IMG/VR virus record: IMGVR_UViG_3300017917_000263
Location: 1 to 45,535 of that record
DNA length: 45,535 nt
From: a virus
Strand: one strand, 5' to 3'
Part shown: one piece after another, positions 7,389 through 14,455 of the stretch
How the letters are laid out: every line of letters begins with the position of its first letter
Position numbering within the stretch: position 1 is the first letter of the stretch
The notes under the pieces: model-generated
What the model was told of the DNA's origin: nothing
Seen by the model: the letters and a program-made list of their open reading frames with translations, nothing else
Databases searched by the model: none
Position numbers and translations under genes: made by a program

Positions 7389-9212
7389 TTACCAGCTTGT
7401 GTTTAGGGTAGTTTTACCCCAAGTGTTAGCCGCTACACAAACGTATAAATTACCACCATCATATGCCAGTTGTCCTGCTAGTCCCACACTTGTATTACTT
7501 GCTGGTACAGAAGTCCATATATTAGCTGTTGTTAACACTGAACTATCAGGGAATGTAATTGTGTTAGCAGACATATCAGGATCAGGCATAACAGCAGGAC
7601 TACTATCTACCCACTGGTCATCATATCGAATATACATTCTACCTTCAAGACTATTAAACCATTGAGTTCCATTTGCGAAGGCACCTGGATTTGTGTCACT
7701 TATGTATACTGTAGAACCTGAGCCAGCTGTAGTTTGAACGGTACCATCATAGAATTTAATTCCTGAACCTGCTCTTGTTAAATGTAACACACTATTTGAA
7801 TGTTCTATTCTAGCAAATTCGTCATTAGCATGGAAACCGCCAGTGGCAAATACAATATCTTTTGTATTTCCAGTATCACCTGTAGCAAGAACTAAATTTC
7901 CACCAACATTACTGTTGTTATGTCCTTGAGCAAATACATATCCATCATTGCGTCCTGTAATTGTATAGTTAGGGTCGCTAAAAGTTGATCCAGTTACCCC
8001 TACGTCTACCCATCCACCGGACGTTTCACCATTGTCAGCATAAGCGGCAAAGTCAGCACTACCTGTTCCTTGAGCATTCTTCAATGCTATTTGAATATAT
8101 TCTTGTCCGCTATGATAAACTACTACTGTAGGTTCATTTAAATTAGCAGCCACTTCATTAGCATATTGTCCTACTAATAGTGATTGACCACCTACAATAA
8201 CATTTCCGCCGCTATGAATTTCTTGTCCGCTATGAATATTGCCGCCAGCACCTAGACCACCGCCGATAGTTACAGCACCTGTTAGGTAACTAATTGATGT
8301 TTGTATATTGCTAAAATAAACAGCCCTATTTGTTTGTGATCCAAAATCTGTAACTGATTGTAAGTCTTGTGTTGAGCCGCTGCCGCCTACCCAACTTAGG
8401 TTTCCGGTACCGTCTGTTCTCAATATATAATTATTGCTACCACCTGATATTTTAAGATTGGTAATACTTCCTAAATTAACAATATTAGCATTACTAAAAT
8501 TAACCGTACCGTTACTAGTCAAATTAACTAAATTACCAGTACTAGTAATATTAGGTTGGCTATTAAAAACAACTGTTCCTGCCAATAGCGCATAATTAGC
8601 GTTGGCAGCAGTATTGGCAACATTTGCTAAATTAGCTGTGTTGGCTGTATTAGCAACAGCGGCTGTACCGGCTGTTGTAGCACTGTCAGCAGTAGCTGCC
8701 GTTACAGCAGTTAGGGCGTTATTAGCTGTACCATAAAATGTACCTACAAAATAATTCGCACTTACTAAATTACCTAGAGTAGTAGTTCCGGTTATTAATA
8801 GATTTCCGCCCCTAACATTTCCGGAATATGTAGGTAAATACGCGGCTACGTTAGCGTTAGAATAGCTAACATCTACGTCTTGCCAGTATAAGTTACCTAA
8901 ACCATCAGTGGACATAACTGCGCCGCTATTACCTCCGGCAATCTTAATATTTTGGAAGTTAGTGACAATACGACCAATGATGTTATTACTAACTTGAATA
9001 TTTCCCAAGATACTTAAAGTACGATTTTTAGTATTCCAAATGAAATTATTATCGCCACCGAAGCCTCCGTTACCGTTATTAAACTGAACCGCACCTTTAG
9101 GATTACCGGGACTATTTAATATCTGTAGTTGCGGATTTTGTGCTGCCGCGCTATCAGTATAATTTATAACCGCTGTTTTTATATTAGCGTTTGGTGTTAA
9201 TCTTGTTGCCAT
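7389..9212 (-). CDS. Tail fibre structural protein
   Basis: This 607-residue protein is rich in Asn, Thr, Gly and Ala. The N-terminal third has the QFNNGNGGFGGDNNF type of fibre module, the middle has Ala/Asn/Thr repeats (TANTANLANVANTAANANY), and there is a TDGTGNLSWVGG module near residue 270. The last about 45 residues (SVGLAGQLAYDGGNLYVCV, ending NTSW) closely match the end of the 7160 product, so the two are paralogous at their C-termini. It has an AAGGA ribosome site 12 bases past the upstream stop. It is likely a trimeric fibre; the receptor is unknown. Confidence 0.8.
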   Translation of the reverse strand: MATRLTPNANIKTAVINYTDSAAAQNPQLQILNSPGNPKGAVQFNNGNGGFGGDNNFIWNTKNRTLSILGNIQVSNNIIGRIVTNFQNIKIAGGNSGAVMSTDGLGNLYWQDVDVSYSNANVAAYLPTYSGNVRGGNLLITGTTTLGNLVSANYFVGTFYGTANNALTAVTAATADSATTAGTAAVANTANTANLANVANTAANANYALLAGTVVFNSQPNITSTGNLVNLTSNGTVNFSNANIVNLGSITNLKISGGSNNYILRTDGTGNLSWVGGSGSTQDLQSVTDFGSQTNRAVYFSNIQTSISYLTGAVTIGGGLGAGGNIHSGQEIHSGGNVIVGGQSLLVGQYANEVAANLNEPTVVVYHSGQEYIQIALKNAQGTGSADFAAYADNGETSGGWVDVGVTGSTFSDPNYTITGRNDGYVFAQGHNNSNVGGNLVLATGDTGNTKDIVFATGGFHANDEFARIEHSNSVLHLTRAGSGIKFYDGTVQTTAGSGSTVYISDTNPGAFANGTQWFNSLEGRMYIRYDDQWVDSSPAVMPDPDMSANTITFPDSSVLTTANIWTSVPASNTSVGLAGQLAYDGGNLYVCVAANTWGKTTLNTSW

Positions 9213-9224
9213 TTCTTATTGTCC

Positions 9225-10541
9225 TTATTTTCTTAGCAAAGGTGGTATTCCAGCACGTGAAACTTTAAAGCCAAATGCCTTAGCATTGTTTTTAATAGAA
9301 TCGGGTTTAACGTCCACTGTTAACGCTGTTTTGAATCTTGGATCATTTTTTTCTTTTTCACTCGGTATATAACCTGAGGTTTCTGCTACACCTTGTTTCT
9401 TTTCACTAACATTATAAGTAGGATCAACTTTCTGACGCTTCATACCTTTAGGTTGATTCGGATCAACTGGATCAATGTCTGTTGTAGTTAATCCTGTCTT
9501 TTCTAAGTCTTTAATGTATTTGTGTTCAGTATCTTCGTCACCGAATGAAAAAATAGTGCTCGGAGGTCCACTACCAAAGTCATGCTTACCTAAACCCTTA
9601 AGATTACTAATATGCTGTCCTAACTTATACCAATCGTATACATCACTTACATCTACTTTAACTGTACCAGCAGGCATAGTAGGCTTAAACTCAGGGCCAG
9701 GTGGTTTACTATTTGGATCATAATCTTCATCAGCATACTGACTAAATTCTTTCTTTAATTGATTATGTATCTCGGCTAGTTTTAAAGTATGTGCTTTGGA
9801 AATTTGTGCTGCTTTATGAATTCTCTTGTTTTCAGGCAAACTCAAACGCTGACTGTGTAACTCATCAATTTTATCTCTTAATTTTTCTATAATTTTATTA
9901 TTTCGTAATGCTTTAAATGCTAAATTCTCGGGACCAAATTCTCCGTTTAAATCTAATCCAGCTTGTCTATATTTCTTAATTGTTTTCCAGACACTCTCTA
10001 ATTTTTCTAAGTTGTTAGATTTATATGCGAATTCTGCTAATTTAGCTAATTTTTCATACTTTAATTTTGTAGACAATTGGTCAAAATTAGCCTTACGTTT
10101 TCTAGGTAATCTATTCCATTTGTCAAACATCACAGAATATTCACCTAAACTTATATGTGGCTGGTCAGCATCTTGTACATATAATTCTACTTCGTAATCA
10201 TGTATGTAAATGTCATGTTGCTGATTATAGACAATCTTTTTAGCATCAAACAATTCTCGGTAAATGTCATCATCCTGAAACTGTTTCATGTCTACAACTA
10301 TGTGTAAATCAATATCACTATGTTTTGTATAGCTGTAGGCAGCATTACTCCCGGATATTGTGATGTCCTTAACATCCATATCGCTTATTCCTAAATGCTC
10401 TATAAAGTCATTGGCTATAACCAACAATTGTTGACGGACTTCCTCATTCATAGTGTCACCGTCAAAAATAGCTGGATTTAGGTCTTTATGAAAATAAAGA
10501 GCATCGCTTATTTGAAAATCTTTTAATTCCGCAAGGTTCAT
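9225..10541 (-). CDS. Nucleotidyltransferase-fold protein with long modular C-terminus
   Basis: The 438-residue protein has a Pol beta-type nucleotidyltransferase core at about residues 40-140: GSNAAYSYTKHSDIDLHIV supplies the G-S motif and the paired metal-binding Asp76 and Asp78. A helical region follows (residues 150-270), then a Pro/Asp-rich tail ending FGFKVSRAGIPPLLRK. I start it at 10541 (MNLAELKDF) because the late promoter CATAAATA ends four bases before that ATG; the in-frame ATG at 10568 lies upstream of it, inside the terminator. The substrate is unknown (nucleotide, tRNA or protein). The leader faintly resembles the head-targeting peptides but lacks the final Glu. Confidence 0.7.
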   Translation of the reverse strand: MNLAELKDFQISDALYFHKDLNPAIFDGDTMNEEVRQQLLVIANDFIEHLGISDMDVKDITISGSNAAYSYTKHSDIDLHIVVDMKQFQDDDIYRELFDAKKIVYNQQHDIYIHDYEVELYVQDADQPHISLGEYSVMFDKWNRLPRKRKANFDQLSTKLKYEKLAKLAEFAYKSNNLEKLESVWKTIKKYRQAGLDLNGEFGPENLAFKALRNNKIIEKLRDKIDELHSQRLSLPENKRIHKAAQISKAHTLKLAEIHNQLKKEFSQYADEDYDPNSKPPGPEFKPTMPAGTVKVDVSDVYDWYKLGQHISNLKGLGKHDFGSGPPSTIFSFGDEDTEHKYIKDLEKTGLTTTDIDPVDPNQPKGMKRQKVDPTYNVSEKKQGVAETSGYIPSEKEKNDPRFKTALTVDVKPDSIKNNAKAFGFKVSRAGIPPLLRK

Positions 10542-10545
10542 AGTG

Positions 10546-10553
10546 TATTTATG
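10546..10553 (-). promoter_or_regulatory. Late promoter CATAAATA abutting the 10541 start codon
   Basis: Only four bases (CACT) separate CATAAATA from the ATG. T4 late transcripts start about six bases past the motif, so the message would be leaderless or nearly so. There is no ribosome site. Confidence 0.6.
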
Positions 10554-10577
10554 AAAAAAGGCTGTCATATGACAGCC
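10554..10577 (-). terminator. Rho-independent terminator after the glycosyltransferase gene
   Basis: The perfect 18-base palindrome GGCTGTCATATGACAGCC is followed on the minus strand by six Ts. It ends the 11589 gene, and the next late promoter begins directly after the T run. Confidence 0.85.
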
Positions 10578-10599
10578 CTTTAATTTAAGTAAGTAAATT

Positions 10600-11589
10600 T
10601 TACTTTGTTTTCTTAGCAGCCGCTTTTTTAGCTGCGGGTTTAGCAGGTTTAGCAGATTTCGCGGGAGCAGTATTTACTGGTGTAGCAACTGCTGGTACGG
10701 GTTGAATATTATTCTGTGCCGCTGCTTGGCGCTTTTTAATTTCTTCTACATACATAGGACCAACAGTATTCAATAGATGGTCTTGATTTTCCATACAGAA
10801 TACATAAGATCCAGAGTGACGTAATAGAACACGCTTATCTACCCAAATCTTACCGCCCATGTCACGCCAATTCTCACAGAAAGTCCAGTCTTCACTGTAG
10901 TAACGGCCCTGACGAACTGCGGTATCAAAGTATGTCTTTAGATACTTGTCATACTTGGGGTCTAGGCCAATGTCGTTTTTGTATGGCTTAACAGCTGGGT
11001 GAGTAGCCATCTTTTCAAATACATGTTTCTTCATCAATAAGAAACCTGTACCTGCTTTAGACACTTCTTGTAGACCATCTGGTCCTTCTTCTGCGCCTTC
11101 AAATCCGTTAACTACCCACTTAATAGGCATAGTCTTCATTGGATATAAACCACCGATAACGTCTACGTTACGATTCAATAAAACTAACAAGTGCCATGGT
11201 TCCCAGCCAATGTCGGCATCAACAAAGAATAAGTGCGTTGCTTCTGGTTGATCCAGAAACTTAGCAGTTAACGTATTTCTTGCTCGACTGATGAGAGATT
11301 CATTTACCATGGTTTCGAGAGTCCAGTCGATACCAAGTTGGCGTGCTGTGTTAGCCCATTTAATGAAGCTCATAAATGTTGATTCAGTCAACATACCACC
11401 ATAACATGGCATAGCGATATGTACACGTGTTGTTCGTAAGAAGTCTACGTCAACTTGGACTTGTCCGGGTCCAGGCGCTTGTTGAGAATTTTGTTGCGCT
11501 TTTTCAGCGATTTCTTGTACCTTTTCTACTGGTACTGTCTTAGCTTCTGCTTTTGCGGTTGCTTTTGTGGTTGTTTTCTTTGTTGCCAT
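10600..11589 (-). CDS. GT-A-fold glycosyltransferase-like protein
   Basis: The 329-residue product has Ala/Lys/Thr-rich, probably disordered ends (residues 1-45 and 290-329) around a glycosyltransferase core. RVHIAMPCYGG opens the Rossmann-like half, and FFVDADIGW (Asp124-Ala-Asp126) is the DxD-type metal/nucleotide-sugar site, followed by VIGGLYPMK and the AGTGFLLMKK segment typical of the fold. A Glu-Asp pair in YYSEDWTFC is a candidate catalytic region. It probably transfers a sugar to DNA, a phage protein or host surface material; the target cannot be told. It is regulated by a late promoter-like GTAAATA and a ribosome-site hairpin, and ended by a strong terminator. Confidence 0.75.
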   Translation of the reverse strand: MATKKTTTKATAKAEAKTVPVEKVQEIAEKAQQNSQQAPGPGQVQVDVDFLRTTRVHIAMPCYGGMLTESTFMSFIKWANTARQLGIDWTLETMVNESLISRARNTLTAKFLDQPEATHLFFVDADIGWEPWHLLVLLNRNVDVIGGLYPMKTMPIKWVVNGFEGAEEGPDGLQEVSKAGTGFLLMKKHVFEKMATHPAVKPYKNDIGLDPKYDKYLKTYFDTAVRQGRYYSEDWTFCENWRDMGGKIWVDKRVLLRHSGSYVFCMENQDHLLNTVGPMYVEEIKKRQAAAQNNIQPVPAVATPVNTAPAKSAKPAKPAAKKAAAKKTK

Positions 11590-11594
11590 TTGGT

Positions 11595-11632
11595 CCTCTT
11601 TAAAGATGTAATTATTTACGTCAATAAAGAGG
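11595..11632 (-). promoter_or_regulatory. Promoter-containing hairpin over the ribosome site of the 11589 gene
   Basis: Arms CCTCTTTA and TAAAGAGG (8 bp, perfect) enclose a loop with GTAAATA (11613-11619). The 3' arm holds the ribosome site GAGG. Transcripts started from the loop promoter would lack the 5' arm. Confidence 0.55.
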
Positions 11633-11639
11633 CGTCGAA

Positions 11640-13193
11640 TTATTTTTCTTCTAGATAATCTTCGTTTTTTTGCGACTTATGGACAGACCACATTACCAAA
11701 TTTGGATTTATATTATGCTTATCTTTGAGAAATTGAAGCAGTCTATCCAGATGCATATATTTAATTGTGCCGACCTTAGTTACAGGTGTCTCTCTTCCTA
11801 TCATATTAGGTTTATATATTACATCAATTAATTGATTTGGATCGGTAAAATACACTTTATTAGACTCCTGGACATCTTGTTTTGTGAATACAAGATCGCC
11901 ATTGTCTAATCTGTCAACATATCCTGCTTCGATGGCGTCATCTTCCCACATGATTGAGCCAATCATTTTCTCTAGGAAATTCCACCAATCTAATTTGCTG
12001 ACCAAAGTTTTTTGATTGTTTGCTCCTAGTTTATAGACCTGATGTTTGTTATCCTGCTCTGGATCACCTAGAGCAATGTATGTGGGTGTGCCGCCACTGG
12101 CTGCGTTAGCACCTGTAAAAATATAGTATTCGGCTGTTCCGCCGGATGAGTTACCACCGCCTCCTCCTTCGGGTGGAGCAAATTCTTCTAATCGTGACAT
12201 ACCAGGATGGTAATTGTTGCCCACTACATAAGCAACAGTTTGTCCTGACTTAATATCTTTAAACACAAGGTCTACATCATTGACACCCATTTTTCTAGGA
12301 CCAGTGGCATATATGATTTGTGAACCTGTATTAATGTCCTCTGATACGCTTTCTGTCAAATCATCTACAGTAAAGCCTATATAACTATCACCATTCTCGT
12401 CTCCGGCACGAACAACAAATGCTCCGCCTTCTTCGGATTCTAATTCACCAATTTCCCAACCATAACGTGCTAATGCCTGCTCAATTTTTTGTTGGGTAGC
12501 TTCATCACCGTTATACCACATGCGGGCAAATTTCAATAATATATCTTCTTCACCATTATCACCATCGTCACTCGGAGCAAATTCATTTAATGACTCTTGA
12601 GCCATACCTTGTGCACCCATAACCTGATCGAACATATTAACAACATTTTGTGCTAACTTAGGATTCTTTTGTGTGGCTGGATACAAACTCATAACAAGTG
12701 CTAGTTTGCGCTTGTCGTTTAGTGTAGGCCATGCCTTACGAATTTGTGTAGCACTTGTTATTCCAGGACCAAATTCTACGGTTGGCAAATATGTTAGATA
12801 CGCATGTTTAGAAAAAGGTTGTACGTTCTTGCCGGCCCATGGCTGAAAATATGCTGGGCTACCATCTTTCTTTGTGCCACCTGGCTTAGGGGGTTCATTT
12901 CTATCTTTTTCACTACGAACAAAAATCAATACATCTTGTTCTGGATTATAATTTTGAGTTATTTCCTTAGCTTGAAAGGGGCTCTTAACTTGTATAAAAT
13001 GTCCTGGCTCTACACCCGCAAGTTTAGCTAACTTTTCTTTTAACGCAAAAGGAAAAGGTCTTTCACTTTGGTCGTTAGTAGCAGCCACATATAAATCAGC
13101 ATTAGGAAATGCTTCTTTGGCAGATTGGTATAACGCAAAATGACCTGCGTGAAACGGATGAAAGCCCCCAGGCATTATAACAATCTGTCGCAT
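11640..13193 (-). CDS. HxGH cytidylyltransferase-fold protein fused to phage-specific C-terminal modules
   Basis: Residues 1-165 form a nucleotidyltransferase of the HIGH superfamily (NMN/pantetheine-phosphate adenylyltransferase type): GGFHPFHAGH carries the HxGH motif at His15-His18, and GITSATQIRKAW matches the ISSTxIR-like second site. Residues about 200-517 are unrelated: an acidic module (NEFAPSDDGDNGEED, ARMWYNGD, YGWEIGE), a Gly-rich linker (PPEGGGGGNSSGG) and a C-terminal alpha/beta unit. The full length is about three times that of a normal stand-alone enzyme. The substrate (NAD or another nucleotide cofactor) is unknown. The start overlaps the previous stop (TAATG). Confidence 0.75.
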   Translation of the reverse strand: MRQIVIMPGGFHPFHAGHFALYQSAKEAFPNADLYVAATNDQSERPFPFALKEKLAKLAGVEPGHFIQVKSPFQAKEITQNYNPEQDVLIFVRSEKDRNEPPKPGGTKKDGSPAYFQPWAGKNVQPFSKHAYLTYLPTVEFGPGITSATQIRKAWPTLNDKRKLALVMSLYPATQKNPKLAQNVVNMFDQVMGAQGMAQESLNEFAPSDDGDNGEEDILLKFARMWYNGDEATQQKIEQALARYGWEIGELESEEGGAFVVRAGDENGDSYIGFTVDDLTESVSEDINTGSQIIYATGPRKMGVNDVDLVFKDIKSGQTVAYVVGNNYHPGMSRLEEFAPPEGGGGGNSSGGTAEYYIFTGANAASGGTPTYIALGDPEQDNKHQVYKLGANNQKTLVSKLDWWNFLEKMIGSIMWEDDAIEAGYVDRLDNGDLVFTKQDVQESNKVYFTDPNQLIDVIYKPNMIGRETPVTKVGTIKYMHLDRLLQFLKDKHNINPNLVMWSVHKSQKNEDYLEEK

Positions 13194-13540
13194 TAATAAG
13201 AAACCTTAATATTCTGAATTACACCTTGTGTAAAGCTAACAATTTTTGCTCTTATCCAAACGAAGTTTCCTGTAATATTTGTGTAGTTTACTTCTGTCAA
13301 CGAGCTACAACTTTTAGTGTAGACGGTAAACCAGTCGTCATCTGTTGATTCATCAGGTGACGTTGCTAAACTTACTTGTATAGTAATTAACCCAGTTAAA
13401 TTTGTTAAGTACCAAGAAACTGTCTGGAGTGATGCTGTTGCTAGATAATATGCTGCGGCAGGCTGTTTATCCCCGTATATTGTCGTTGTGCCATTATACG
13501 GGGTTTGCGGAAACAGTTCTAAAACGGTTGCTTGAGCCAT
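13193..13540 (-). CDS. Small beta-rich structural protein
   Basis: This 115-residue protein is rich in Thr, Ser, Tyr and Val with alternating hydrophobic residues, typical of a compact beta sandwich (AYYLATASLQTVSWYL, ITIQVSLATSPDES, FVWIRAKIVSF). It has no signal peptide or catalytic motif. It may be a virion decoration or fibre-accessory protein; that is inference from composition and the late-promoter context. It lies downstream of the 55-residue gene, with a hairpin over its AGGAG ribosome site and the late promoter CATAAATA, and its stop overlaps the next start. Confidence 0.65.
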   Translation of the reverse strand: MAQATVLELFPQTPYNGTTTIYGDKQPAAAYYLATASLQTVSWYLTNLTGLITIQVSLATSPDESTDDDWFTVYTKSCSSLTEVNYTNITGNFVWIRAKIVSFTQGVIQNIKVSY

Positions 13541-13566
13541 TAAATACTCCTAATAGAGTATTTATG
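13541..13566 (-). promoter_or_regulatory. Late promoter CATAAATA within a ribosome-site hairpin (13540 gene)
   Basis: Arms TAAATACTC and GAGTATTTA (9 bp, six-base loop) at 13541-13564 cover the end of the AGGAG ribosome site. The promoter CATAAATA (13559-13566) makes up most of the 5' arm, so a transcript started about six bases downstream of the motif cannot form the stem. Confidence 0.7.
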
Positions 13567-13729
13567 CTCGTTCGACTTCAACCACGATTGAGTCACCCAC
13601 TAGTTCTTGTGCAACTTGTACTAGTGCGTTTATAGAGTCGTTGGTAACAGGTGGCTCAGGATCGTGTTCATTATCTTTAACAATTCTGCTGAACTTCAGA
13701 ACCACTACATCTTCTACAATTTTAGCCAT
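13562..13729 (-). CDS. Small conserved-looking protein, 55 residues
   Basis: An uninterrupted 55-codon frame starts MAKIVEDVVVLKFSRIVK and ends VEVERA. It fills an otherwise empty gap of 222 bases between the 14455 and 13540 genes, has a GGGAG ribosome site eight bases before the ATG, and has its own promoter and hairpin. The regular hydrophobic pattern (IVEDVVVLKF, LVQVAQELVG, SIVVEVE) suggests a small alpha/beta protein. Its stop codon overlaps the late promoter of the next gene. I do not recognise a function. Confidence 0.7.
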   Translation of the reverse strand: MAKIVEDVVVLKFSRIVKDNEHDPEPPVTNDSINALVQVAQELVGDSIVVEVERA

Positions 13730-13731
13730 AA

Positions 13732-13760
13732 AAATACTCCCATAATATGAGAGTATTTAG
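13732..13760 (-). promoter_or_regulatory. Late promoter CTAAATA within a ribosome-site hairpin (13729 gene)
   Basis: Arms AAATACTC and GAGTATTT (8 bp, 11-base loop) at 13732-13758 overlap the GGGAG ribosome site. CTAAATA (13754-13760) forms the base of the 5' arm. The arm sequences are the same as those at 13542-13563. Confidence 0.65.
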
Positions 13761-13762
13761 CG

Positions 13763-14455
13763 TCAATCGGGTTGTTTCTCTAATTTATACTTTTTACTGA
13801 CCATTCCGTCAAACATAAGCATAAACAGAGAAAGCACACTTTCGTCATTATAGTTTATAAAGTAATGACTACTGCTATAATGACGTTTCCAAGTATACTT
13901 AGGATTATCTTTTAACCAATTTGACAGTGCCCTACTGGGTACAATAACTGTATCAGTGCCTTTGTAACGTTCTACAAAAGAACGAACTTTCTTATACGTA
14001 TCTTCGGAAACACGTTTGGTCTTAAAGTAAATCCTATATTTGTACTTAGGTTCCTCTTTGAAGTATTTGATACCTTCAGGGATCGTGCTATCCACTTCTG
14101 TAATGTCTATCGTAAAACCCTTAGATTCTAAATTTGTCAGAAATGACAAATCGTTAGAAAATACAGATGCTACATTGCCTTCAATCCTAATGGTGTGAGA
14201 TTTATCCTTGACAGGTAAAGCATTCTTCCATTCTAGGAATTCTATACACTTATCAACATCACAATGTTTCCATCTAGTTTTGTGTGACCGAACACGCTCT
14301 TTAATTTCGTCAGCCGTATCACACCACCAGATTACAGTAATACCATTAATGTATACTCTAGCCCTATATTGATACTTGCTATAATATAGACCATTTCTAT
14401 GGTCTATAAAACTTACTCCATCAGTCCTTTTCTGTGGTAACTTGGATAATGCCAT
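13763..14455 (-). CDS. Unknown basic protein downstream of clpA
   Basis: The product has about 230 residues, rich in Lys, Tyr and aromatic residues (YYSKYQYRARVYINGITVIWW near residue 30; KYKYRIYFKTKRV near 140). It could be two similar alpha/beta halves, each starting with an aromatic beta strand. I recognise no family. It overlaps the 3' end of the ClpA-like gene by about 35 bases, so it is co-translated with it and may be functionally linked, perhaps as an adaptor or substrate-delivery factor (speculative). I chose ATG at 14455; a GTG two codons earlier (14461) is possible. Confidence 0.65.
   Translation of the reverse strand: MALSKLPQKRTDGVSFIDHRNGLYYSKYQYRARVYINGITVIWWCDTADEIKERVRSHKTRWKHCDVDKCIEFLEWKNALPVKDKSHTIRIEGNVASVFSNDLSFLTNLESKGFTIDITEVDSTIPEGIKYFKEEPKYKYRIYFKTKRVSEDTYKKVRSFVERYKGTDTVIVPSRALSNWLKDNPKYTWKRHYSSSHYFINYNDESVLSLFMLMFDGMVSKKYKLEKQPD

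Noticed and set aside
10542-10568. An earlier ATG (10568) for the nucleotidyltransferase gene
   Set aside because: It lies within the terminator palindrome and upstream of the late promoter that abuts the ATG at 10541, and has no ribosome site.
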